Shown piece by piece: positions 25,754-33,645 of a stretch of DNA of 64,000 nucleotides. This DNA comes from Kriegella aquimaris. Its GTDB lineage: Bacteria > Bacteroidota > Bacteroidia > Flavobacteriales > Flavobacteriaceae. The position numbers were made by a program, and so were the translations under genes. The DNA is taken from contig NZ_FNGV01000008.1 in assembly GCF_900103215.1 (NCBI RefSeq), positions 124,001 to 188,000 of the forward strand. The letters run 5' to 3'. The notes under the pieces were generated by a model, which worked only from the letters and a program-made list of their open reading frames with translations, was not told the DNA's origin and did no database searches. The first letter of the stretch is position 1, and each line of letters begins with the position of its first letter.

Positions 25754-27614
25754 TAAAATGAATTATGTCTTTAATTGTTATAATGCCAACCAGTTGTGTA
25801 TCATGTAAAATAGGTAAGCAGCCAATTTCGTGTTTCTTCATGAGTTCAACCGCTTCTTTTATTGGGGTCGATGTTTCAATAGTGATAACATTCTTGACCA
25901 TTATTTCACCAGCACTTATCAATTTATCGGTATTATGAACCAAATCCCAATATTGTTTTAGATACTGCCAGGTAATAAGACCGACCAATTTTTCATTTGT
26001 ATCAACTACAGGTAAGTGGTGTATGTTATTCCACTTCATATATTGAAGGGTCAAAAGTCCTAAATCGGTAGCGTGTGCCGTTACCAGTTTAGAGGTCATT
26101 ATATGACAGGCCAAACGCGCCGTAGAAGTAAAAGAAGTAAAGTCATAGAGGGGTGGCCATTCACTGACAGGGTTTCCGGAATTCTGATTTTCATGAATGG
26201 CTGCCGTAAGCGCAATCAATGCATCATCAGGTTTTAGTTTTTTCTTAAAGTTGCGATGATTTTTTACCATCCATTGTGAACCTGTATGTGTGGAAATTCT
26301 GTCTTTGATTACCCCGAGGTACTTATCTATGTCTGTTTTGTCAATCTTCATCTTTTCAAGTCCGGTTCTTGAAATAGGCAATAATACATTCAGCACAAGT
26401 TCATCTAATGGAATCGCATTCCCCACCCAGTTCATAATCGATTCGGAACCTGTTCGGGCTGCGCGAATAAAATTGGATCGAGCGTCCCTAAATTCCATAA
26501 CATCCGGAAGATTGTCAAATTCTGCTGGCCGACCAGTCATGAGTCCGACCCAAAATGCAAAATTGGCCATTTCGTCTGTTACGGTGGGCCCTGATGGAAT
26601 GTACCTGTTCTCGATCCTGATATGTGGCTTGCCATTGCCTACACCATAACATGGTCGGTTCCATCTATAGATTGTGCCATTGAGCAGATTGAGGGCGCCC
26701 AGCTTAGGAATCTTACCTTTTTTTAATTCATCGAACGAGCTGCTTTTAATTTCTTTAGTAAGCAACGTCTTGAAATGGGAAATTTCGTTTTTATAATAGT
26801 CCACTATATTTCCGGTTATCCAATTATTTCCAAAGGAGACTCTGGCTTCTTGCTCGTTTTGCGCCATAGAAACGAATCGCGTGTCAATACTTTGTTGAAA
26901 AAGGGCAATACGTGTTTCGCTCCATAGCTCTTTGCCCAATAGCAAAGGTGCATTTACACTTATACCAAGAACGGGTCCGGCAATTGCCTGAGCCCAGTTA
27001 TAGCTGGGTATAAAGTCATTCGGGTTTATTTGCAAGTGCATTTGAAAACTCGTGTTACACGCTTCGAACATAACCGAATTGTGCATGATAGAAAGTTCAT
27101 CAACTCCTAAAAGGTGCAACCTGAAATCTCCACCTCTCGCTTCTTTAAGTAAATCGTTCAATGCATAATAACGCTCATGGGGGGTCATATACTCGAATTC
27201 CAGTTCTTGTTTTGAAATACTAGGGAGAATTCCGGTCAGTATAATTTTACTATGGTTATTGTTTGCTGCCGTTTCTGCTTTTTTCAAAAGTGACCGGATT
27301 TGACTTTCAACTTTGGCAAATGCATCTTTGCAAAGCTCAATAGGGTCTAGATTGATTTCTAAATTATATTGTGCCAATTCAGTTGTGAAGTGTGGGTCAT
27401 TGATAGTTTTAAGTACTTCGAGCGCATTCTTGGCGGGTCGCCATTGTTCATTAACCAGACAGAATTCTTGTTCGGCACCAATGCGTATGATATCATCCTC
27501 TATCATCCCATTATTGAACATATATTCAAGACTTTTAAGATCATCGATCAAGTGACCTAAAAAATCAATTTTCGCTTGGTCGTCGGATTTTATATTTATA
27601 TTCTGATCTCCCAT
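25746..27614 (-). CDS. GCS2-type carboxylate-amine ligase fused to tandem CBS domains
   Basis: About 622 residues. The first about 440 residues match the glutamate-cysteine ligase 2 (YbdK-like) fold: IGAEQEFCLVNEQWRP near the start, LELN-type block ELAQYNLEINLDPIELC, MHLQINPNDFIPSYN and RIENRYIPSGPT. Such enzymes join a carboxylate to an amine using ATP. The usual length is about 370-400; here a pair of CBS domains follows (about residues 485-622: HHLPVVDTNEKLVGLITW, then IGCLPILHDTQLVGIITIKD), which typically bind adenosyl nucleotides and regulate activity. ATG at 27614 is preferred; an upstream ATG at 27674 adds 20 unmatched residues. Coupled to the deacylase by overlap. Confidence 0.88.
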   Translation of the reverse strand: MGDQNINIKSDDQAKIDFLGHLIDDLKSLEYMFNNGMIEDDIIRIGAEQEFCLVNEQWRPAKNALEVLKTINDPHFTTELAQYNLEINLDPIELCKDAFAKVESQIRSLLKKAETAANNNHSKIILTGILPSISKQELEFEYMTPHERYYALNDLLKEARGGDFRLHLLGVDELSIMHNSVMFEACNTSFQMHLQINPNDFIPSYNWAQAIAGPVLGISVNAPLLLGKELWSETRIALFQQSIDTRFVSMAQNEQEARVSFGNNWITGNIVDYYKNEISHFKTLLTKEIKSSSFDELKKGKIPKLGALNLLNGTIYRWNRPCYGVGNGKPHIRIENRYIPSGPTVTDEMANFAFWVGLMTGRPAEFDNLPDVMEFRDARSNFIRAARTGSESIMNWVGNAIPLDELVLNVLLPISRTGLEKMKIDKTDIDKYLGVIKDRISTHTGSQWMVKNHRNFKKKLKPDDALIALTAAIHENQNSGNPVSEWPPLYDFTSFTSTARLACHIMTSKLVTAHATDLGLLTLQYMKWNNIHHLPVVDTNEKLVGLITWQYLKQYWDLVHNTDKLISAGEIMVKNVITIETSTPIKEAVELMKKHEIGCLPILHDTQLVGIITIKDIIHFND

Positions 27615-27760
27615 ACTAAATTGGTGTTTAGGGGTTGGGCTAAGATTCGTTGCTGTGATTTGTCGGAGAGACAATACAGCCGAACCTAAAGATAGCTTTT
27701 TGCGCGTGATTTTCGTTTATGGAATCAGCAAGAAATTTTAGGCGTTGTTGTGGCCAGAAT

Positions 27761-28150
27761 TTATTTTAACGTTCTGCTATTCCCGCTTTTCGAAATCCAT
27801 TGTTCAGTAATTCCATAAGCCTCAAATAAAACTTTTGTCAGATTTGAGATTCTACACTTCATATTCCAAATTTTCTGGTTTCTTTCACTTTTATTATTTG
27901 TGGTGCCAACTTTTATTCGACCCCATTTTAAGGTTTCAATCCAAAGTTGGTAGTCATTCCCAGCGTCATCTTTAATACTCAAAGACCGAGCCTTTTCACC
28001 TTAATATTCGTATTGAGTATGAAGTCCAACTTTTGTTGCCCAGTCCTGAACAATTCGGTCAATTTTGAAATATCTCTTTTTCGTTGAGGAAGAACCGATT
28101 AAGAATAAATCCAAAACAGTAACTAATAAATCTACAATTCCTTCTAACAT
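27761..28150 (-). pseudogene. Small gene of unknown family broken by an in-frame TAA
   Basis: Starting at the ATG at 28150, the frame reads 49 codons (MLEGIVDLLVTVLDLFLIG..., ending LHTQYEY), meets TAA at 28001-28003, and continues in the same frame for about 79 more codons (GEKARSLSIKDDAGNDYQLW... SGNSRTLK) before a second stop at 27761. There is no ATG at the start of the second part, and the first and second parts read as one continuous protein. One base change (CAA to TAA) would explain the break. The ATG overlaps the stop of the 313-residue gene as TAATG, showing it once was coupled to that gene. Full length would be about 129 residues: N-terminal membrane-like helix then a soluble domain. 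Family not recognised. Confidence 0.7.
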
Positions 28151-29091
28151 TAAGTTTTGTGATATTGGCTATAACTTGTTGTGTTTCGTTTTTTTATTTC
28201 ATATTCAAATTTCAGAACTCTTAAATTCCATAATGTCAAAGTTTGTGTGGCAGTAATTCTATCATTCTCACTTCTTACTACGAGCTGGTCTTTAAATGAT
28301 TTAATGAACTTAGTCCATAGTTGTCCTTTTGAGTCTTTTAGCAAAAAGTAAAACCCGCTATCTCCAATTTTTTGTCCTTCGGAATCTAGAATGAGTTCCC
28401 CATTTTCTCCAATTTTTGGAGTTAAAATGACTGTTGCATTTCCTTTTGGCAAAGTGAAAATTGCTTTTATACATGACTTGCCAGATGGTATAGTGCAAGT
28501 TTCATAAACTCCCGAATAAACTATTTGGCCTGTTGATTTAAATGCTCGAAGCCAAATTGTTCTTTTAACTTCATTTGTTTCAGAATCGAGTAGTTGAATT
28601 ATTTCACTTGTCAATCCTGATGAGTTCTCTACGTTTTGAATCGGAACATTTAGTTGTTCTATTCTTTTACTGAATATTATTCTTACCAAAATGCCGAAAC
28701 CTTTAAATAATGGATTCCATTTTGCTTTTAGTTGAAGGTCATAATTAGATGTGTTTTGATAAAAGTCAATCACATCTTGAGATAAAGCGTTTAATTCATT
28801 TGTAGAGAGATTTAGTTGGTCGATTGATTCAATTAAACCCTTGTTCATTTTTTGGTTTTCAATAACCAAATGTTCTTTTTCTGCTAATTGGCTAATAAAT
28901 TTTTGACCAATGCCATTTGTGCCTCCAAAAGGACCTAAAAGCCATTTGTGCTTTGTTTTGTCAATTTTCTCCCCAAAAATAATGACCCATTGCTGAGTAA
29001 TCCAATCTTGTATACTTTGTTTTTTATATGCTATTCCCATTTTTGCTGGAACTCTTAAGTGTTGGGGATAAAATTTGATTGTCCTTTCCAC
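28150..29091 (-). CDS. Unrecognised protein, 313 residues
   Basis: No signal peptide. Notable blocks: KWLLGPFGGTNGIGQKF near residues 49-65, a helical middle rich in Asn/Leu, then a C-terminal half that is mostly beta (SGVYETCTIPSGKSCIKAIF, GFYFLLKDSKGQLWTKFIKSF, ATQTLTLWNLRVLKFEYEI). I have seen similar C-terminal wording in proteins annotated only as hypothetical, and I make no functional claim. It lies 28 bases after the CrtA-like gene and its stop overlaps the ATG of the next, now broken, gene. The three therefore look like one operon. Composition is visibly more AT-rich than the flanking genes, which hints at a separate origin. Confidence 0.72.
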   Translation of the reverse strand: MERTIKFYPQHLRVPAKMGIAYKKQSIQDWITQQWVIIFGEKIDKTKHKWLLGPFGGTNGIGQKFISQLAEKEHLVIENQKMNKGLIESIDQLNLSTNELNALSQDVIDFYQNTSNYDLQLKAKWNPLFKGFGILVRIIFSKRIEQLNVPIQNVENSSGLTSEIIQLLDSETNEVKRTIWLRAFKSTGQIVYSGVYETCTIPSGKSCIKAIFTLPKGNATVILTPKIGENGELILDSEGQKIGDSGFYFLLKDSKGQLWTKFIKSFKDQLVVRSENDRITATQTLTLWNLRVLKFEYEIKKRNTTSYSQYHKT

Positions 29092-29119
29092 TTACCAAAC
29101 TCGGCCATAGGTTTAAATC

Positions 29120-29746
29120 TTAATGTGATGAACTCAAAATGAAAATCCTTTCTTTCATTGCAGCGGAATGTCTATTAGGCTTTTCAACCGGACTATGACC
29201 ATGAACCATATCGGTCATTTCTTTTTCCGTTTTCCAAATTGAAAAAGTTGAGACTGTATTCGGAAACTTTACTGATGCCAATGAAAGTGTAGTTCCTGAA
29301 TGGTCTCTAACAAGTTTTTCTACAGGCCTACCCCAATTGATAAATCTGGGAATTGCAAAAGGTTTCATTCTTGCTATTGTTACAGCAACTACTGGAGAAT
29401 TTGGACTTTCTAATTTGTCTTTATAGTCTGGTATTTTGAATTCACTAAACTTCCCCCATTCTCTAATAAAAGACAAGCGTACATGCCAACCTTTTGCTAA
29501 TAATCTTCCAAAATGGTCTTGTACCAAATAATTTTCAAGTGCAGTTTCATTTTCCCATTGTATAAAAATAGCCACTTGTCCTATTAAAATTCTAGAGGTA
29601 GATAAGATTGGGGAACCCAATTTCATGGCTGTCATGTACTCTGAGTGAATCAGCCCTTTGGAGTTCTTAGGAATTGGATTCGAGAATATTCTCTTTATCG
29701 CTTCAAAAAAGGGAAGTTCGACTAAATGATAAGAGAATATATTCAC
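29120..29746 (-). CDS. Spheroidene monooxygenase (CrtA)-like protein
   Basis: 208 residues. Similar in layout to CrtA-like/DUF3291-like ferredoxin-fold proteins: QVAIFIQWENETALENYL, GRLLAKGWHVRLSFIREWG, PVVAVTIARMKPFAIPRF, and a TFSIWKTEKEM strand followed by HGHSPVEKPNRHSAAMKERIF, where the His-rich segment is the conserved tail of the family. Known CrtA oxidises carotenoids using haem, but the assignment of this copy to carotenoids is not justified because no carotenoid gene is in view. First gene of the AT-rich three-gene operon. Function tentative. Confidence 0.6.
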   Translation of the reverse strand: MNIFSYHLVELPFFEAIKRIFSNPIPKNSKGLIHSEYMTAMKLGSPILSTSRILIGQVAIFIQWENETALENYLVQDHFGRLLAKGWHVRLSFIREWGKFSEFKIPDYKDKLESPNSPVVAVTIARMKPFAIPRFINWGRPVEKLVRDHSGTTLSLASVKFPNTVSTFSIWKTEKEMTDMVHGHSPVEKPNRHSAAMKERIFILSSSH

Positions 29747-29798
29747 TTTGACTTTGTTTGAATTAGTAGTTCTATGGTGTTTTCAAATTATACACACC

Positions 29799-29829
29799 AA
29801 TCGGATAGCATCATTGATGCTATCCGATT
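29799..29829 (-). terminator. Perfect 14-bp hairpin after ppk2
   Basis: Arms AATCGGATAGCATC and GATGCTATCCGATT pair without a mismatch around a 3-base loop (ATT). It sits 85 bases after the PPK2 stop and before the AT-rich operon. The sequence after it on the minus strand is only moderately T-rich, so efficiency is uncertain, but the stem is the strongest found in this stretch. A regulatory or recombination role cannot be excluded. Confidence 0.6.
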
Positions 29830-29913
29830 ATTACAGGCACTTAATAAGAAACGCCTGTGGTCATATTTGAACGACCGTCCTTTTAGGGTGACCTAACTTA
29901 CTTAATCCCGGAT

Positions 29914-30687
29914 TTACTTATATGGAATCGTCTCAAGAACATGTGAAATAGCATTCAACCGAGCGCTTGATTTTTTGTCGGCGCTGATAATGGTCCACGG
30001 AGCATGTACCGTGTTCGTTTTTTCGAACATTTGCTCTTTAAACGTGCTATACTCATCCCATAATTCTTGTGCCCGCTCATCAACGGCCGTCATTTTCCAA
30101 CGTTTTAAGGGGTCTTTTTTAATATCTTTAAAACGTTTGGCCTGTTCTTCTTTCGAGATGGAAAAGTAAAGTTTGATAAGGTGGATCCCCGACTGGATAA
30201 CCATTTTTTCAAAATCGTTGACCTGCGACATAAAGATCTCATATTCGCTTTCGGTACAGAAGTTATTCACAGGCTCAACCACGGCCCGGTTGTACCAACT
30301 TCTGTCAAAAAATACAATCTCGCCCGGCTTTGGCAATTGGTAGATATATCTTTGAAAAAACCATTGTTTTCTTTCGTCGTCCGTCGGTATGTTCAAGGCG
30401 ACAATTCTGTAATGCCTCGGATTAATGTACTGGGTGAACCTTCGTATGGCCCCGCCCTTTCCGGCGGAATCACGCCCCTCACAAAGAATGACAATCTTTT
30501 CGTCGTTCTCAATGGCCCAGGCCTGCAGTTTTATTAGCTCTTCTTGTCTTTTTTGTAGTTCGAGATAATATTCTACCTCCTCCAATGATTTGACAAGGTC
30601 GACCTTTTTGTTTTTTAAAAGTGCATGTAGGCCTAGCTTCGAGTTGAGCAGGGCGACTTCTTTGTTGTTTAATTCAGATTTGCTCAT
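29914..30687 (-). CDS. ppk2: Polyphosphate kinase 2, copy A
   Basis: 257 residues, the short single-domain PPK2 form. Walker A is GRDSAGKGG at residues 71-79; Walker B-like FFDRS carries D128, followed by WYNRAVVEPV and DPLKRWKMTAVDERAQELWDEY. PPK2 uses inorganic polyphosphate to phosphorylate nucleoside mono- or diphosphates (and in reverse can make polyP). Subclass cannot be told by eye. It starts 48 bases after copy B and ends before the 29.8 kb hairpin, so the pair is probably one operon. Confidence 0.93.
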   Translation of the reverse strand: MSKSELNNKEVALLNSKLGLHALLKNKKVDLVKSLEEVEYYLELQKRQEELIKLQAWAIENDEKIVILCEGRDSAGKGGAIRRFTQYINPRHYRIVALNIPTDDERKQWFFQRYIYQLPKPGEIVFFDRSWYNRAVVEPVNNFCTESEYEIFMSQVNDFEKMVIQSGIHLIKLYFSISKEEQAKRFKDIKKDPLKRWKMTAVDERAQELWDEYSTFKEQMFEKTNTVHAPWTIISADKKSSARLNAISHVLETIPYK

Positions 30688-30735
30688 AAATTATTTCTTA
30701 CGCTACCTCGAGACTAGTCGGATTTGATAAATTTT

Positions 30736-31584
30736 TTATTTGTCGATCTGAACAATACTTCTGTGGTACCGCATTACGATATTGGGATCGGGTAATAGGG
30801 AAACCTTTGATTCTCCTTTGTTTTTATAATCGAACTGCGATAGTACGTACCGCATACTTTCAAGTCGGGCCTGTTTCTTATCATTTGCTTTTACGATGAC
30901 CCAGGGGCTAAAATTGGTATGTGTCTTACTGAACATCTCTTCCTTATGGTGCGTGTAGCTGTCCCATAATTCCTGTCCTCTCATATCTACAGGACTATAT
31001 TTCCATCTTTTTAAAGGATTGTTCAATCGGTCTTTAAACCTCTTTTTTTGTTCGTTTTTAGATATGGAAAACCAAAATTTTATAAGTTTTAGATTATCCT
31101 CGTAAAGTAAATGTTCGTATTCGGGAACTTGAACTATGAATTTTTTATATTGTTCTTTGGAACAAAAGCCCATCACAGGTTCTACAACCGCCCTATTGTA
31201 CCAGCTTCTGTCGAAAAAGGCAATTTCACCAGCATTGGGCAACACTTTTATATAGCGTCGAAAATACCATTGACCCTGTTCTACATCGGTAGGTTTGGTC
31301 AATGCAACAACCTTTGATGTTCGGGGATTTAGGTGCTCTTTAAATCGTTTTATCGAACCTCCTTTTCCTGATGCATCCCTTCCTTCGAATAGTACGGCAA
31401 CTCGTAATTTTTGCTGCACTATCCAATTTTGGAGGTTGACCATTTCGGCCTGCAATCTGGCAAGTTCTTCCTCGTAACTTATTTTTTTTAAGGTCTTGGC
31501 TATCGGAATTTTATTTTTTTTCGCAATCGCGATTAAATCACCACGGGTTTTTGCTTCCAACAAATGATGAGGTTCAAAATTCAT
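30736..31584 (-). CDS. ppk2: Polyphosphate kinase 2, copy B
   Basis: 282 residues. Walker A is GRDASGKGG at residues 68-76 and the FFDRS block carries D125; WYNRAVVEPVMGFC and NPLKRWKYSPVDMRGQELWDSY follow. It is clearly homologous to copy A but well diverged, with a longer C-terminal tail (KVSLLPDPNIVMRYHRSIVQIDK). The differences in the Walker A order (SA versus AS) and tail suggest different nucleotide preference, as seen in PPK2 class I and III enzymes, but this needs testing. It is the upstream gene of the pair. Confidence 0.92.
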   Translation of the reverse strand: MNFEPHHLLEAKTRGDLIAIAKKNKIPIAKTLKKISYEEELARLQAEMVNLQNWIVQQKLRVAVLFEGRDASGKGGSIKRFKEHLNPRTSKVVALTKPTDVEQGQWYFRRYIKVLPNAGEIAFFDRSWYNRAVVEPVMGFCSKEQYKKFIVQVPEYEHLLYEDNLKLIKFWFSISKNEQKKRFKDRLNNPLKRWKYSPVDMRGQELWDSYTHHKEEMFSKTHTNFSPWVIVKANDKKQARLESMRYVLSQFDYKNKGESKVSLLPDPNIVMRYHRSIVQIDK

Positions 31585-31751
31585 AGGCTATTCATTTTTT
31601 GCCCCTTGTTGGAACGACGTTAGTTTCGATTAAGCTCAAATTTATGGTGTCATAATGAATATTCAAAACCCTTGCAGGATATTATACCATTATCCACATC
31701 AATTCTATATGGGTATGAACCTCCCTTAAAACTTTTGGAAGTCGCTTGCGG

Positions 31752-32201
31752 TTACTCCTTTGGCAGCATATTGCGAATGGCGGTTATTTTCCAACGGCCT
31801 TCCTCGTAGGCAACAATAAAAGTGCTCCACATTTTTCGAGTACTACCATCGGTATTTTGTATTTCATAACGCGCATCGACAATGGCCGTATCGGTGTTTA
31901 AAAATCGAATGTAATCAACGGTCAGGGTTCTGCTGCCCGGATTACTGTTCGAACTTCGCATCATTCCTTCTAAGGCTCCTTTTTTACCGCGACGCCATTC
32001 CCCTGTTGAAACCAATTGATCGATTTCGGTAGTTAGCAGCTGTTTTAGCGCTACGGTGTCTTTGGTTTCCCTGACTTGGGCATATTCGGCAATTAAAACG
32101 GTAATCGCTTTTTCTTGTTTAATTTGTGTTTTGGTTTCTTGGGCGTATGTACCCGTTAGTAGAAACATAGTACATAAGGCCCAAATCAGTTGTTTTTTCA
32201 T
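31752..32201 (-). CDS. Exported NTF2/SnoaL-like (DUF4440-type) protein
   Basis: 149 residues with a signal peptide ending LLTGTYAQ. The rest forms the cone-shaped NTF2-like fold: VLIAEYAQVRETKDTVALKQLLTTEIDQL, then GKKGALEGMMRS, TLTVDYIRFLNTDTAIVDARYEI and RKMWSTFIVAYEEGRWKITAIRNML. Family members bind small ligands or act as small hydrolases or isomerases; no catalytic residue can be named. It lies 42 bases after the Gfo/Idh/MocA gene and may be co-transcribed with it. Confidence 0.85.
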   Translation of the reverse strand: MKKQLIWALCTMFLLTGTYAQETKTQIKQEKAITVLIAEYAQVRETKDTVALKQLLTTEIDQLVSTGEWRRGKKGALEGMMRSSNSNPGSRTLTVDYIRFLNTDTAIVDARYEIQNTDGSTRKMWSTFIVAYEEGRWKITAIRNMLPKE

Positions 32202-32243
32202 GAGGGTGTATATTCTATCTATGAAAAAAATAGTGCCGTCTTT

Positions 32244-33530
32244 TTATACCAATCGCCATTTCTTTCGAGCCTTTCGTGATAACAGCTTGTTGGCCTCGGC
32301 ATCACCGATAAACTTTTCTTTATCAGGGTTCCATTCGAGTTTTCTTCCCAATCGCCATGAAATCAAGCCCAAATGCATAGGCAATGTCATTTCTCGGGCA
32401 TAGGCCAGATTTGATTCGGATTGAGTTCTCGACTTTACGGCATCAACGAAATTCTGCTGGTGGCCAGGCGACCGAATAATACTTTTTGGTACTTCTGGTA
32501 TATCGGTGACGGTCTCTCCGTTGATGGTAATCTTACGGTTGTTGTAATCACAGATCAAAGTTCCTTTGTCTCCTTCAAAATAGGCGCCGATTTCCATTTC
32601 TTGGGCACCGGGAACTTTGGGTGGGTTGGTAGACCAATGTAAGTTTAGATCTTCGAATTCATAGTCAATCTCGATCCACTTGGGGGTATCGGAAATTCCC
32701 GCAGCTTCTTCACCTCTGGCGGCTATGCTTTTTAATCCCTTGGGTTCTAATGCCCAAAAGGCGACATCGGCGATATGGCACCAGAAATCGGCAAACATTC
32801 CTCCGGAATAGTCTAAAAAGTAGCGATAGGTAAAGTGACAGCGCTCGGGTACATAATCTACATAAGGTGCCGGTCCGAGCCACATGTCCCAATTCAAACC
32901 TTTTGGCACGGCCACACTTTTGGGGTGGCCCAAATCAGGTGAACCATCGTTTTTCCACAAACGAACGGTATGAACCTTTCCAATGGCACCTGCTTGAATG
33001 ATTTCAACAACGCGGTGGTAGTTATCTGTAGCATGTATCTGCGTACCCAATTGAAAAATACGGTTGTGCTTCTGTTGGTTTTTGAGCATCATTTGCCCTT
33101 CCTTTACATCATACGAGAGCGGTTTTTCACCATACACATCTTTACCGGCCTGAAAAGCTAGCGTTGCAATCTGGGCGTGCCAGTGATCGGGAGTAGCACA
33201 GGTAATGGCATCTATATCATTTCGATCTAGAATATGTCTAAAATCGCCATAACCGTCCACCTTTTTGCCGGGCTGCAGCGTTTCCATTGTTTTTAAGCTG
33301 GATGCCAGATGTGCTTCATCGACATCACAAAGGGCTACCACATCGACTTCGGGTAGGCCTGCGAACCATGCCATGTGATTGTTGCCCATGCCTCCCACAC
33401 CGATGTGGGCTACTCTTAAACGGTCACTAGGGGCAACTTTGCCGTACATTGAGGGCAATAAGGTAAGGCCTAAAGCACCGAGGCTACTTTGTTTTACGAA
33501 TTCTCTACGAGAGTTGTGCTTTGATTTCAT
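32244..33530 (-). CDS. Gfo/Idh/MocA family oxidoreductase with Tat-like signal
   Basis: About 428 residues from ATG at 33530; an upstream ATG adds 13 residues before the export signal. The N-terminus carries SRREFVKQSSLGALGL, a twin-arginine-like signal. The Rossmann nucleotide-binding block is VAHIGVGGMGNNHMAW; the EKPLSYDVKEG block with the substrate-binding lysine follows, then GGMFADFWCHIADVAFWAL. Members oxidise or reduce sugars or inositols with NAD(P). Periplasmic placement is typical of flavobacterial copies near carbohydrate genes. Downstream is the NTF2-like protein; upstream is a nucleoside-hydrolase-like lipoprotein. Confidence 0.9.
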   Translation of the reverse strand: MKSKHNSRREFVKQSSLGALGLTLLPSMYGKVAPSDRLRVAHIGVGGMGNNHMAWFAGLPEVDVVALCDVDEAHLASSLKTMETLQPGKKVDGYGDFRHILDRNDIDAITCATPDHWHAQIATLAFQAGKDVYGEKPLSYDVKEGQMMLKNQQKHNRIFQLGTQIHATDNYHRVVEIIQAGAIGKVHTVRLWKNDGSPDLGHPKSVAVPKGLNWDMWLGPAPYVDYVPERCHFTYRYFLDYSGGMFADFWCHIADVAFWALEPKGLKSIAARGEEAAGISDTPKWIEIDYEFEDLNLHWSTNPPKVPGAQEMEIGAYFEGDKGTLICDYNNRKITINGETVTDIPEVPKSIIRSPGHQQNFVDAVKSRTQSESNLAYAREMTLPMHLGLISWRLGRKLEWNPDKEKFIGDAEANKLLSRKARKKWRLV

Positions 33531-33645
33531 ATAGGGTGGTTTGATTGAGCTAAATATAGGCAAAGCCAATCACAAAACCAATGGCCGTGCGCCGTAGCTA
33601 ATTAATTTCAAATTCGTAAATGACCGACATTAAAATTGAGGAAGG

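Noticed and set aside
28155-28175. GTTATAGCC / CACAACAA stretch that looked like an attC-type or cassette boundary site
   Set aside because: It is the coding end of the 313-residue protein, and it does not match the GTTRRRY core; no integrase was found in the window.
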